Of a DNA stretch of 64,000 nucleotides, positions 1-7,887 are shown one piece after another. The position numbers and the translations under genes are program-made. The notes below the pieces were generated by a model. That model was not told the origin of the DNA and searched no databases. It saw only the letters and a list, made by a program, of their open reading frames with translations. Source of the stretch: Sphingomonas endolithica (GTDB taxonomy: Bacteria; Pseudomonadota; Alphaproteobacteria; Sphingomonadales; Sphingomonadaceae); contig NZ_CP103057.1 of assembly GCF_025231525.1 (NCBI RefSeq), positions 372,001 to 436,000 of the forward strand. The letters are read 5' to 3'. Every line of letters starts with the position of its first letter. Within the stretch, counting starts at the first letter, position 1.

Positions 1-22
1 CGGTTGCCATCATTTTCTTCAT
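1..22 (-). CDS. Start of a gene running off the left edge (partial)
   Basis: Only about seven codons are visible on the minus strand, beginning MKKMMAT. An AGGGAAA ribosome-binding-like stretch sits just upstream of the ATG, and a CtrA-like box lies 38 nt upstream. The lysine-rich beginning would fit an exported or membrane protein, but there is too little sequence to name it. Confidence 0.35.
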
Positions 23-59
23 TAAAGTTTCCCTATCCTACCGTGAGCCAACTTGGCAA

Positions 60-74
60 TTAACCTGCTGTTAA
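60..74. promoter_or_regulatory. CtrA-like box TTAA-N7-TTAA
   Basis: The sequence TTAACCTGCTGTTAA is a perfect match to the known alphaproteobacterial CtrA full site (TTAA, seven bases, TTAA). It sits in an AT-richer stretch upstream of the minus-strand start at position 22, where it could act on that promoter. No gene on the plus strand within 130 nt would benefit. One match in 64 kb of GC-rich DNA is suggestive, not proof. Confidence 0.5.
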
Positions 75-209
75 TCTTTTCGGTACGCCGGGCCCGATTA
101 GCGGTCAACAAGCTGAGTTGTGGCGCCGTCCCTTTTTCGCACGATTTGCCAATGGATGGTAAAAAGGGGTTCAAGTGTCCCGTTTTGGGGCATCTTCTGT
201 TGCTCTTAA

Positions 210-386
210 TTGCGGCCAGATCAGAGGCTGATCAACGCCACGCCAGCCGCGCGCGACGTGTTGGGGCGCTTCCACATGATCGATGTCGAGACGACTTACA
301 CGATCGCTACGGCGAGCGGTGGGTCAGGAACGCGTGCAGGCGAGCTGATCGTGTCTAACTGTGCCGAGCCTCACCCGGCGACATAG
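210..386 (+). pseudogene. Fragment resembling the C-terminal end of a Hint/intein-like domain
   Basis: An open frame of about 58 codons reads with a pattern (FHMIDVETTYTIATASG, then GELIVSNC) that looks like the end of Hint/intein domains: a hydrophobic-acidic strand, a loop, a hydrophobic strand and a terminal Asn-Cys. Eight residues later there is a stop. The frame upstream is closed by TAA at 207-209 and there is no ATG, so this looks like the tail of a larger gene whose front is missing, possibly a phage tail-type protein. This is inference from pattern only. The tail overlaps the end of the convergent small gene at 371-613. Confidence 0.3.
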
Positions 387-613
387 GGGTGCGCAGCGCG
401 CACCACCTCTGCGGCCTTGTCGATCGCCGCCAGATCGGCAGGGCTGCCGGTCGGGTGTATCGCCCAGTTCGTTCGGATGTTGAACGCGAGGGACAGTTTC
501 TCGACCTCGCCAACCGCCTTCCGCCACTTGGCCGCCTTGCTACCAGCTGCGCCGGTGAGGATCTCGGCCAGGATGTCGCGCGGCGTCGAAGGGGTCGGAA
601 TGCTGTCGCTCAC
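371..613 (-). CDS. Small hypothetical protein, 80 aa
   Basis: A soluble 80-residue protein with no family I recognise; it has a Ser/Pro/Thr-rich beginning and then a helical body. It starts at GTG, and this GTG overlaps the TGA of the upstream gene (610-777) in a GTGA arrangement, so the two are probably translationally coupled. Start choice rests on that overlap. The product may be a partner of the small HTH-like protein encoded just before it. Codon use is ordinary for the region. Confidence 0.55.
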   Translation of the reverse strand: MSDSIPTPSTPRDILAEILTGAAGSKAAKWRKAVGEVEKLSLAFNIRTNWAIHPTGSPADLAAIDKAAEVVRAAHPYVAG

Positions 614-777
614 CGCGCGTCAATCGGTATGTCGAGTGCCCGCGCCTTGTATTTTACGCCGATCAAAGTTCGCCCCAGTTCGTCCGCGACATCCTCGATT
701 GTCGATCCCTCGGCAAGAAGCACACGAAGCATCGCAACCTCGTCATCGGTCCAGTTCCGGTAGTTCCGTCCGTCCAT
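610..777 (-). CDS. Small SANT/GcrA-like helix-turn-helix protein, 55 aa
   Basis: A 55-residue protein beginning MDGRNYRNWTDDEVAMLRVL. A Trp followed by acidic residues and a helix, then a Gly turn and a second helix (IEDVADELGRT), then a basic segment with VKYKARAL, looks like the single SANT/Myb-like or GcrA-N-terminal type DNA-binding fold found in many phage and alphaproteobacterial small proteins. DNA binding is inferred from this pattern. Its stop overlaps the GTG of the next gene by 4 nt, so the pair likely forms one transcript. Confidence 0.55.
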   Translation of the reverse strand: MDGRNYRNWTDDEVAMLRVLLAEGSTIEDVADELGRTLIGVKYKARALDIPIDAR

Positions 778-802
778 CTATCTTCAACCTCGACTTCGCT
801 CG

Positions 803-994
803 TTACGGTGCGGGTTGGTTTGGGTTCATGCTAGCAGCACGCGCGGGCAACGCTTGGCTTCCCTTCACCGGCACGTGTGGCTCTTTCCGGACAGCCCGAA
901 GGCCCATCCAAGCGAAATAGAGTGCCGTCGCTACGATCAACGCGAAGATGATCTTCGCGGCTGCGCTTGGGCGTTTATTTCCTCGGTTGCTCAT
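803..994 (-). CDS. Small single-pass membrane protein, 63 aa
   Basis: The 63-residue product has a basic N-terminus (MSNRGNKRPSAAAK), one hydrophobic segment at about residues 15-32 ending in aromatic residues, and a Pro/Ala-rich tail. This gives a likely inner-membrane anchor with the tail in the periplasm (positive-inside rule). No family is recognised. It lies on the same strand as the neighbouring small genes but with gaps, so operon membership is uncertain. Confidence 0.45.
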   Translation of the reverse strand: MSNRGNKRPSAAAKIIFALIVATALYFAWMGLRAVRKEPHVPVKGSQALPARAASMNPNQPAP

Positions 995-1072
995 CCCGAC
1001 CGCCTACGGGATTGACGATGCGGATTAAAGCCGCAACTTTGGCTCTAGGGGAGATCGAGCGACGTAGCCGAG

Positions 1073-1225
1073 CTAGCCAGCCAAGCCTGCAATCCAGTTG
1101 GTTACGTTACTGATTAGTTGGATCTGCAGGTGGTTGGCGACCAGCACCCCGACGATCGTCACAGCCAGGGCGCCAATTGCGACCTTTAACCAACGCCTTG
1201 TATTCTTCCGCTGGTTGTCGATCAT
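1073..1225 (-). CDS. Very small membrane protein, 50 aa
   Basis: Reading from ATG at 1225 gives a 50-residue protein: a basic start (MIDNQRKNTRRWLK) and one hydrophobic helix at about residues 15-33, then a short amphipathic tail. Its ATG overlaps the TGA of the YozE-like gene in an ATGA arrangement, which is the main support for it being a real gene. The pair is transcribed away from the LexA box at 1512-1526. Function unknown. Confidence 0.5.
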   Translation of the reverse strand: MIDNQRKNTRRWLKVAIGALAVTIVGVLVANHLQIQLISNVTNWIAGLAG

Positions 1226-1464
1226 CGCGGTTCCTGGCTTTGCCAATCGTTCTCGGCGTCTTCCACGGCCTGAAAGGTGTCGCCATCCGCCTGCTGCCTA
1301 CGCAGGTGCGATCGCACCGCTTCCGGGTCACCGTTCTTTGGGAACGTGCGATCGGCCCGCGCGGCGTCGGCTAGGCCATCGACCCAGTCACCTCGGTCTC
1401 GTTGATCGAGTAGCCATCGCCCGAACGCTACCGTTGGCTCCGAATCGGGTGCGTTGTCATTCAT
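1222..1464 (-). CDS. YozE SAM-like domain protein, 80 aa
   Basis: The sequence carries FGRWLLDQRDRGDWVDGLA followed by ARADRTFP and a helix ending in an EDAENDW segment, which matches the layout of the YozE SAM-like family (PF06855), small helical proteins of unknown role. The ATG at 1464 was chosen over the longer open frame because an AAAGGG ribosome-binding stretch precedes it and the family begins there. It is coupled by ATGA overlap to the small membrane gene downstream. Its start lies 48 nt from a LexA box, so SOS control on this side is possible. Confidence 0.65.
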   Translation of the reverse strand: MNDNAPDSEPTVAFGRWLLDQRDRGDWVDGLADAARADRTFPKNGDPEAVRSHLRRQQADGDTFQAVEDAENDWQSQEPR

Positions 1465-1511
1465 TGGATTGCCCTTTTTGATCCACCGCGCTCCCTTCGC
1501 ACCGCTCGCCT

Positions 1512-1526
1512 GTTCCTGCAATGTTC
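1512..1526. promoter_or_regulatory. LexA (SOS) box GTTC-N7-GTTC
   Basis: GTTCCTGCAATGTTC exactly fits the established alphaproteobacterial LexA operator (GTTC, seven bases, GTTC). It lies between the divergent starts of the YozE-like gene (1464, minus) and the 67-aa gene heading umuD-umuC (1601, plus). The context of umuDC makes a real SOS operator very likely. A GTTC-N4-GAAC inverted repeat overlaps its right half (1523-1534). Confidence 0.8.
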
Positions 1527-1600
1527 TTGCGAACCGGACGGCGATGCGCGTAGCTGGGGCACGCCGCCGACGCGGTGATAGGACATTGCTGGAGGATTAC

Positions 1601-1804
1601 ATGCAGCACGATCTGCAACTGCGCGCGGCTGCGCGCGCGATTTACGATGCCTGCTATCCAACTGAGGAATGGGCGCCTGTGCGCTTCGATGAAGCAGAGC
1701 GGTTCGGCACGGTGCATTATCGCCAGGCTGTCGGCGCTGCCCAGGAAGCACGAAGCGCTCTCGGTGCACAGCACGATCAGCTCCTATTCGCGTCGATCCT
1801 CTAG
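1601..1804 (+). CDS. Hypothetical protein heading the umuDC operon, 67 aa
   Basis: A 67-residue protein beginning MQHDLQLRAAARAIYDAC, with a conserved-looking middle (W-x-P-V-x-F-D-E-A-E-R-F). GGAGG at 1591-1595 sits 5 nt before the ATG, which fixes the start. It is the first gene after the LexA box and is followed within about 50 nt by umuD, so it should be induced by DNA damage along with it. Similar small proteins occur in sphingomonad accessory DNA, but I know no function. It could be an adaptor or regulator of the translesion polymerase, which is speculation. Confidence 0.65.
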   Translation: MQHDLQLRAAARAIYDACYPTEEWAPVRFDEAERFGTVHYRQAVGAAQEARSALGAQHDQLLFASIL

Positions 1805-1853
1805 GGTGGACCCGCTTAATGGCCGCCGACTGACCCGCCCAGCACACGTTCGC

Positions 1854-2282
1854 TTGTCGAATGGCCTGAAGCTCCACGAGATCCCATACGAGCTGGTGCC
1901 GCGCGAGGTGCCGCTATTCCTCTGCCGAACCCCGGCGGGCTTCCCCTCACCTGCCCAAGACGACATGGAGGAGCCGATCGATCTCGGTGCTTGGCTGGTC
2001 GAGCATCCCGCTGCCAGCTACATCATGCGAGTGGATGGCGTGTCGATGGCTGGTGCCGGCATCAACGACGGCGACCTGATCGTCGTGAATCGGGCCAAGA
2101 GACCTCGATCGGGCGCCATTGTCGTTGCGCTGGTTCACGGTGACCGAACCTTGAAGCGCCTGCAATTCGTCGATGGCCGCCACTGGCTCGTGCCCGAAGC
2201 AGAGGGCTTCGCGCAGATCCTGGTCGACGAGGATGTGGAGATCTGGGGCGTCGTCGTCGGCGTGGCCCGCAAGATGGCATGA
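1854..2282 (+). CDS. umuD: UmuD-like self-cleaving subunit of DNA polymerase V
   Basis: Translation gives a complete S24-type UmuD: cleavage site Ala-Gly in AGFPSPA (Ala28-Gly29), nucleophile Ser64 in DGVSMAGAG and Lys101 in RTLKRL. Distances from the cleavage site to Ser (36) and Lys (73) equal those of E. coli UmuD. RecA-stimulated self-cleavage would give UmuD' that joins UmuC for error-prone synthesis. The start is uncertain: TTG at 1854 gives 142 aa, close to the usual 139; GTG at 1806 would add 16 residues. The ATG of umuC overlaps its stop (ATGA). Confidence 0.85.
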   Translation: MSNGLKLHEIPYELVPREVPLFLCRTPAGFPSPAQDDMEEPIDLGAWLVEHPAASYIMRVDGVSMAGAGINDGDLIVVNRAKRPRSGAIVVALVHGDRTLKRLQFVDGRHWLVPEAEGFAQILVDEDVEIWGVVVGVARKMA

Positions 2283-3547
2283 GCGCCCCGATCGCGCTGA
2301 TCGACTGCAATAACTACTATGTCTCGTGCGAGCGGGCGTTCGACTCCAGCCTAATCGGTGTGCCGGTGATCGTCCTGTCGAACAACGACGGGTGCGCCAT
2401 AGCCAGGTCAGCTGAAGCGAAGGCGCTGGGGATCAAGATGGGCGATCCGATCCACCATCTGCGCGACAAGGTGCGCGAGCACAGCATTCGCGTCCTATCG
2501 TCGAACTACACCCTGTATGGCGACATGCAGCGCCGGGTAGTCGCGGCTTGTGCCGCGTTCGCCCGTGACAGCGAGATATACTCGATCGACGAGACGTTCC
2601 TTGATCTTGGCGGGTTTGAGGACCGGGACTTGGTGGCACACGCCCACGCTATGCGCGACCAGGTGCGCTTGTGGACGACCATTCCAACCTGCGTAGGCAT
2701 TGCCGGAACGAAGACGCTGGCGAAGCTGGCCAATGCCGCGGCGAAGAAGGACCCGCGGTTCGACGGCGTCGCTGATCTACGTGGCGACGACATCCGACGG
2801 CTGGTGATGCACGCCTTCCCGGTCGAGGACGTGTGGGGGGTCGGCAGCGCGACCGCGCTCAAGCTGAAGGGCCTTGGCATCGCAACGGCCGGCGGCTTGC
2901 GCGACATGCCAATGAAGCAGGCGCGGGCGGTAGGCACGGTGGTGCTTGAACGGTTGGTGGCCGAACTACGTGGCGTGCCCTCTAATGCCGTTGAGACGGT
3001 CGGGCCCCAGCGGAAGGGCATGGCGGTGACGAGATCGTTCGGCGCGCCGGTGACGACGCTCGACGGCATGATGGGCGCGCTCAGCCAATATGCCATGCGG
3101 GCTGGCGAGAAGTTGCGTAATCACGGGCTTGTGGCGGCGCGGCTGACGGCGTTCTTCCACACCAACCGGCACAAGCCTGAGCGGCCGCAATATGGCGGAT
3201 CACGGACGGTGTCGCTGCACCCTATGACTAGCGATACCCTAGAGCTGATTGCAGCGGCGCGGCGAGCGGCTGAACGGGCTTGGCGTGACGGCTACGCGTA
3301 CACCAAGGCCGGCATCATGCTCGACGACCTGGTTGCTGAAGATATGCGACCGCGGACGTTGTTTGAGGATGATACGGGCAAGCGGGACCGGTTGATGGGC
3401 GCGCTGGACGAGATCAACGGGCGGTTTGGCAAGTGGACGGCGGTCACGGCGTCACAGGGGTTCAGGCGCGAGTGGAAGTTGCGATCGGAGATGCGCTCGC
3501 CGGCGTGGACGACGAGCATCGCTGAGGTGCCGATAGTCCGGGCTTAA
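2279..3547 (+). CDS. umuC: UmuC-type Y-family DNA polymerase
   Basis: A 422-residue Y-family polymerase. Catalytic acidic residues are seen at Asp9 (ALIDCNNYY) and Asp104-Glu105 ([10 protein letters not shown]). The palm/finger region is followed by a thumb with helix-hairpin-helix ([20 protein letters not shown]) and a little-finger domain to about residue 390. Length fits UmuC (E. coli 422). It performs translesion synthesis with UmuD'. ATGA overlap with umuD and the LexA box upstream of the operon indicate SOS induction. Nothing is truncated. Confidence 0.95.
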   Translation: MSAPIALIDCNNYYVSCERAFDSSLIGVPVIVLSNNDGCAIARSAEAKALGIKMGDPIHHLRDKVREHSIRVLSSNYTLYGDMQRRVVAACAAFARDSEIYSIDETFLDLGGFEDRDLVAHAHAMRDQVRLWTTIPTCVGIAGTKTLAKLANAAAKKDPRFDGVADLRGDDIRRLVMHAFPVEDVWGVGSATALKLKGLGIATAGGLRDMPMKQARAVGTVVLERLVAELRGVPSNAVETVGPQRKGMAVTRSFGAPVTTLDGMMGALSQYAMRAGEKLRNHGLVAARLTAFFHTNRHKPERPQYGGSRTVSLHPMTSDTLELIAAARRAAERAWRDGYAYTKAGIMLDDLVAEDMRPRTLFEDDTGKRDRLMGALDEINGRFGKWTAVTASQGFRREWKLRSEMRSPAWTTSIAEVPIVRA

Positions 3548-3587
3548 GTTACAGGAGGCTAATCTGACAGGCTCGCGATCATCGCGG

Positions 3588-4481
3588 CTATAGGAGGGGC
3601 ATTCCTGCTTTAGCACGCCGATCATTGATGAGGTCGACAACCATTCCCTGCATTGAATCGGCATAGTCCTCGGCCAACGTCGCCCCGAGCGACCGAAGGG
3701 CCTTCCTAGCATGAATATGGGTCCGCGCCGCGCGCTCGTCGCTGGTCATCAGGCCATTGAAGTACGTCGCATATGCAGCGTGGAATACGTCAACACGATC
3801 ATTCAGCGCCTGTTTTGCATTTCGAGTGACGGTTCCGCCCCCTGCCATATCGATCAAGTGGATGACATGGCACAGGGCTAGGCGGAATACGAAATGATCG
3901 TGAAGCGCTGGCGCAGTCGGCAGAGCCAATCCCGATGGATGGCCGGTAGCAAATGCCTCCGCCGTCGTTAGGATCGCAGCGTGGAAGAGACCCTGCATTG
4001 TGGTCGTAAAAGGCTCGCCGCGAGCGAACGTCTTCCATTGATCAGGACTGAAGAGTTTGCGCACGGTAGCCATCGTCTCGCGGCTATCTACTCGATCTGC
4101 CATCACACTCAGGTGGTCTTGCGCCCACTGCCGACGCTCTACAATTTGAGCAATAATCCCGGGATCGCCATGGTGGGCCATTGCCATCGCGATGCTGAAC
4201 GACGGAAATTGCGAGGTTTGCTCTAAGTCGATCATCCGATCAGAAACCGGTCCGTCGTTCGGATCTAAGGTCCCGATTAGTTGGGTGCCCAACAATATAA
4301 TAATCTGACGCGGAAAAGACGCAACGACTTTGAAGTGCTCGATTACGCTGTCAACGCTTTCCGCCTTGTAGCTCTCAACCGATGCAAAGTCGCTGATCAC
4401 AGCCCTATTGTTAGGGCTAAGCATTAAGTAGGCCATAAGCTCAGGCTTACGCATCCGATTGGTATCAATAACTACACGCAT
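3588..4481 (-). CDS. PIN-like domain protein with a large helical insert, 297 aa
   Basis: The N-terminus (MRVVIDTNRMRK: Asp6, Asn8) matches the first strand of PIN nucleases; Glu36 follows at a typical distance. Near the C-terminus DVFHAAYATYFNGLMTSDERA (Asp231, Asp248) matches the last PIN motif, where an Asp-His-Ala helix is followed by a strand ending in T/S-x-D. Between them lie roughly 170 residues, far more than in VapC toxins, so this would be a PIN core split by a helical insert. A role as an RNase, toxin or defence nuclease is inference. No antitoxin-like gene is adjacent. The gene is less GC-rich than the chromosome on the right, suggesting transfer. Confidence 0.55.
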   Translation of the reverse strand: MRVVIDTNRMRKPELMAYLMLSPNNRAVISDFASVESYKAESVDSVIEHFKVVASFPRQIIILLGTQLIGTLDPNDGPVSDRMIDLEQTSQFPSFSIAMAMAHHGDPGIIAQIVERRQWAQDHLSVMADRVDSRETMATVRKLFSPDQWKTFARGEPFTTTMQGLFHAAILTTAEAFATGHPSGLALPTAPALHDHFVFRLALCHVIHLIDMAGGGTVTRNAKQALNDRVDVFHAAYATYFNGLMTSDERAARTHIHARKALRSLGATLAEDYADSMQGMVVDLINDRRAKAGMPLL

Positions 4482-4530
4482 AACAGGCTTGCCTCAAATC
4501 GACAGTCGCGCACTCTCCCTTTCAAACCAA

Positions 4531-5157
4531 TCACCCTCGCGTCGGAAACACTGGCCCCCGCACCGTCATCTGCGCCGCGGGATATGGGCATTGCAGCCCT
4601 CTCACGTCATCATAGCTGCCAGTCAGCCATCGCTCGTGATCGTCAGGATGCAGGACCGTGATCATTGCCTTCGGGTGAATCGGCGCGACGAGCGCGTTCG
4701 CATCGCAGGTCACCATCGTGAAACCGGAGCCTTCCTTCGTGCGCTGCCAGAATCCGGCAACAGCGAACATCGGCTGATCGATAACCTGAAACCACATCTC
4801 GCCCTTAAGCGGCTTCTTGCCGTCTTGCAGGTCGTGTCTCTCCGGCGTCCATTCACAAAATTACGTCAGCGGCACGAGGCAGCGCTGCTTCGGTTTCGAA
4901 GCCAGCCCCTTCCATTGCGGCAACGTCAGGTTGCGGACGTTCGTCATCGTCCATCTCGCGGCGCCACCCAGCACGTCCCAGGGCATAACGTCTAGGCCGC
5001 GTTTACCCTCATGCTGGCGGATGACATACGCCCGTTCCGTGGGACGCAGCTCGACGGGATCAAACCGGTTATCCATCGGCTTGCCAGTGATCCACCCGGC
5101 TTTGAAGTGCTCGATGATCGTCTCCGCCTCGCCGAGCATACGGGCCCGGTTGCACAT
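4531..5157 (-). pseudogene. SRAP (YedK/HMCES) gene interrupted by an in-frame TAA
   Basis: The start MCNRARM gives the catalytic Cys2 of the SRAP family (PF02586), which forms a DNA-protein crosslink at abasic sites in single-stranded DNA. The reading continues through RCLVPLT, then TAA at 4861-4863 (codon 99), then in the same frame FCEWTPE, AVAGFWQR and a C-terminal part that includes the conserved His region (VLHPDDHERWL). Thus one nonsense codon separates two good halves of a roughly 208-residue protein, right where the family has its catalytic Glu (the CEW motif). No frameshift is needed. The front of the gene overlaps the preceding small gene as TAATG. A sequencing error cannot be excluded. 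Confidence 0.8.
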
Positions 5158-5291
5158 TACGAGAAGAAGCCGAAGAGTGGCACCGCGACGGCAAGTCCCG
5201 CGAGCGTGATTAGCGCGCCATAAAGCGCCCGCCGCCCGAACGTTGGTTCACGCCTCTCGACGGCGTGCAGCTTCTCCCCAGCGCGTGTCAT
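5157..5291 (-). CDS. Very small membrane protein, 44 aa
   Basis: From ATG at 5291 the frame gives 44 residues: a charged N-terminal half (MTRAGEKLHAVERREPTFGRR in pattern) and one hydrophobic helix at residues 24-43. Its TAA overlaps the ATG of the broken SRAP gene (TAATG), which suggests they were cotranscribed. No known family. Confidence 0.45.
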   Translation of the reverse strand: MTRAGEKLHAVERREPTFGRRALYGALITLAGLAVAVPLFGFFS

Positions 5292-5334
5292 TCGTGTATT
5301 GGCCTCGGCATCGGCGTTCCCCTATTATCCCGGC

Positions 5335-5466
5335 ATGACGAATCATGTTGAACAGACCTTGCCACACGATCTAGCGGGCTTCGAGGGCGATTGGTTGCTG
5401 CTGATTCAGGAGGAGGAACTGGAGCATACGCTCGTGCTACCGCCGGGGCAGCAACTCGGTAGCTGA
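5335..5466 (+). CDS. Very small acidic protein, 43 aa
   Basis: An ATG-started frame of 43 residues, acidic and Leu-rich, with the segment GFEGDWLLLIQEEELEHT. I see no close ribosome-binding site of full strength and no family match. It is listed because it fills the gap between divergent genes and has composition like a real protein. It may be spurious. Confidence 0.3.
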   Translation: MTNHVEQTLPHDLAGFEGDWLLLIQEEELEHTLVLPPGQQLGS

Positions 5467-5537
5467 GTTGATGTAAGCCCTACTCAATAGCCATTAAATC
5501 TTGGCCTGTTCGTGATTTCGGGCAAGCTCTCTCTGCG

Positions 5538-7640
5538 TTAATGGTACTGACGGTCGGCTAAATCGTATTTAGGCATTGTACGAATTGTTGCAGCGCCAAA
5601 TTTAGCCGGGTGTCCTATATAGTAGCCTTGTACTTGATTGCAGCCCCATTGGCGTAGCCTCTCCAGCTGGCCTTCTGATTCTACTCCTTCGGCTACGATA
5701 GTCAGTCCTAAGCTTTTTCCGAGGCCGATGGTTGCCTTGACGATGGAGGCGGAGGACGGCTGATCGAGCATCTCGGCGATGAAGCTTCGATCCAGCTTGA
5801 GCTTGTCAAAGCTAAAGTCCTTCAGGTTCCTTAAAGAAGAGTGGCCAGTTCCGAAGTCATCCATGACAATTCGGACGCCGACGGCCTGAAGGGTGCTTAG
5901 CGTTCTTAGTACGTTGCCTCGTTGTTGACCCAGAAGCGTCGCGCTTTCTGTGACCTCTAGCTCCAGACGGCTGAGTGGCACGTCCCAGGCATGGGCTGCA
6001 TTCACTATCTCAGCGGCCAAACCGTTCGATCGAAACTGTAGCGGGGAAAGATTGATCGCCAGTGACAGGGATTGATCCCAAGTCGAGGCCTCTGCGAGAG
6101 CCTGATCAATGACCCAGGATCCGATCGAGGGTATCAAGCCCGTGGCCTCTGCCACTGGAATAAAGATGTGGGGTGGGATTTCGCCCAAGGTTGGGTGATC
6201 CCAGCGGAGCAGTGCTTCGTATCCTACGATCGTCATTGATGCTGCGTTTGCGATCGGCTGGTATGCCAAGTGCAACTGCTTCGTCGAGAACGCTTCCTCC
6301 AGATCTCGCGCGAGCCGGCGCCGGACACTCTCCTCCTGTTTAAGGTGCTCGTTGAAAAAGCGCGCAGTGTTCCTGCCGTCGGCCTTGGCGCGATATAGGG
6401 CCAAGTCGGCTAGCTCGTGTAACTCCTCGCCAGTTTGCTTCGGTTCAGACAAAGCTACTCCAATGCTCATCTGAATGTGTATTTCGTCGGTCGAAGCGCT
6501 GAGCGCTTTAAAGACGCGGGCGATCAGCGCTTCAGCTGCCGCAGGCTGCGCATGAGCGACCTGGATAATGGCGAACTCGTCGCCGCCGATACGAGCTACG
6601 AGATCATCGCTGCGTACACAGCCCGACAGAAGTTCCGCCGCTTGCTTGAGCGCCCGGTCACCTCCGGCATGGCCCAGTTGATCGTTGATCGCTTTGAAGC
6701 CATCAAGGTCTATTGCCAAGACAGCCACTGTGTCACCCGTTCGTTCGCTGCGCGAGAGTTCGTGCGCAAGCCGGCTTTCAAAGAGCAGACGGTTGGCTAA
6801 GCCGGTCAGCATATCGTGATGAGCAAGAAACTCGGCTCGCCGTTCGGCAGCCCGACGATCGTTGACGGCGGCGTGATAGGCGAACAGCCCACGCGCAAGA
6901 TCTCCGAGTTCATCCGCTCGCTTTAGCCCGGGTACCTCACCATCGCCTCCGCCGAGTTTGAACTCACGGAGGCGCTCAGCGATCACGGTTATGGGGATCA
7001 GTAATTGCCGGCGCAGCCAGATCGTCATCGCGAATATGAGCGCCACAATGGCGAAGCCGCCCAAAAGTACTGCTATGATGTTCTGCCGGCTCTCTCTCCC
7101 GTTCCGTTCGGCAGCGAGACCGATTTCGGTCGCGAGTAGCTCCCGTGCACTGCTGCGGCTCGTCTCCAACTTCCTCAAGGAAGAAAGGAACTGCGGCATT
7201 GCAGCTTTTAGTCGGGCAGGGTTAGTGCGCGCGGTGCTTATTAGGCTTCTGGATTGGTGGACAAAAGCGACAGCGGCTCGCCGGGTCTCTCGGATTGCAA
7301 TCGATGCAGTGCCTGCTTCCGACCTTAGGCACAATGTGGTCATGGATGAGGATAGGCGCTCGAAGTCCGCTGCCTGCTGCCAGAGCCCAGCCCAGCGCGA
7401 TGCTGAAACCGGCGCACCGTGCTCAGCATCGCGCGTGGCTTCGCCGACGTTCAGGCGCAGGTTCCGTTGCGCCTGATCATGCTGGTCTTCGGTTTGAAGC
7501 GCCTGGCTAAGAAGGGTGACCCGCTGATTTGCGTAGTGGATTTCATTAGCGACTGAGAGGCCGATCGCGAGCAGCATCATGGACAGCAGGATGACCAGCG
7601 CACACGCCATCGAAACCCGCGCCGATATCGATAGTCGCAC
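5538..7640 (-). CDS. Membrane GGDEF-EAL protein (c-di-GMP turnover), 700 aa
   Basis: Domain order: first membrane helix at about residues 10-32, a periplasmic helical sensor region, second helix at about 188-210, a HAMP-like linker, GGDEF domain with intact RIGGDEF (about 350-356), and EAL domain with intact EALLRW (about 475-480), DDFGTG, LKLDRSF and EGVE. Both synthesis and hydrolysis of c-di-GMP are possible; in such hybrids one activity usually dominates. GTG at 7640 was chosen over an upstream ATG because GAGGAG lies 6-11 nt before it and the signal-anchor follows directly. It is transcribed on its own, beside the FecR/TpsB/CHASE2 block, and could set c-di-GMP for it. Confidence 0.9.
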   Translation of the reverse strand: MRLSISARVSMACALVILLSMMLLAIGLSVANEIHYANQRVTLLSQALQTEDQHDQAQRNLRLNVGEATRDAEHGAPVSASRWAGLWQQAADFERLSSSMTTLCLRSEAGTASIAIRETRRAAVAFVHQSRSLISTARTNPARLKAAMPQFLSSLRKLETSRSSARELLATEIGLAAERNGRESRQNIIAVLLGGFAIVALIFAMTIWLRRQLLIPITVIAERLREFKLGGGDGEVPGLKRADELGDLARGLFAYHAAVNDRRAAERRAEFLAHHDMLTGLANRLLFESRLAHELSRSERTGDTVAVLAIDLDGFKAINDQLGHAGGDRALKQAAELLSGCVRSDDLVARIGGDEFAIIQVAHAQPAAAEALIARVFKALSASTDEIHIQMSIGVALSEPKQTGEELHELADLALYRAKADGRNTARFFNEHLKQEESVRRRLARDLEEAFSTKQLHLAYQPIANAASMTIVGYEALLRWDHPTLGEIPPHIFIPVAEATGLIPSIGSWVIDQALAEASTWDQSLSLAINLSPLQFRSNGLAAEIVNAAHAWDVPLSRLELEVTESATLLGQQRGNVLRTLSTLQAVGVRIVMDDFGTGHSSLRNLKDFSFDKLKLDRSFIAEMLDQPSSASIVKATIGLGKSLGLTIVAEGVESEGQLERLRQWGCNQVQGYYIGHPAKFGAATIRTMPKYDLADRQYH

Positions 7641-7887
7641 AGAATTCTCCTCTGCGCCCGTCTGGCCGGAAAGCCTTACTGTAACGTTATAGAAGAAGGC
7701 TTTCCGGGGTGGGCGGTCGGTCCAAGTCGTTCCAAGGAGCGCGCGCTCGCGCTTCGACATGATTGTTGCCCATCCGGCTTACTACTAACGGCGTTATAGG
7801 GGGCAACTACGCCGTTCTTACGCCAGCCGACCTACCAGGACGTGATCTGCGTTAAGCAGTTCGTCATCCTGGTAGCACTTGCGTCGG

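Noticed and set aside
53..358. 101-aa open frame at the left edge
   Set aside because: No ribosome-binding site, composition unlike a protein, and another frame (from 210) has better coding character over the same DNA.
4861..4863. TAA in the SRAP gene read as an unusual amino acid or programmed readthrough
   Set aside because: TAA is not a known recoding codon for selenocysteine or pyrrolysine, and no recoding hairpin is evident; treated as a nonsense mutation or read error.
7832..7875. Inverted repeat CTACCAGGA / TCCTGGTAG after the FecR/coil gene
   Set aside because: The loop is long (26 nt) and no T run follows, so I do not list it as a terminator.
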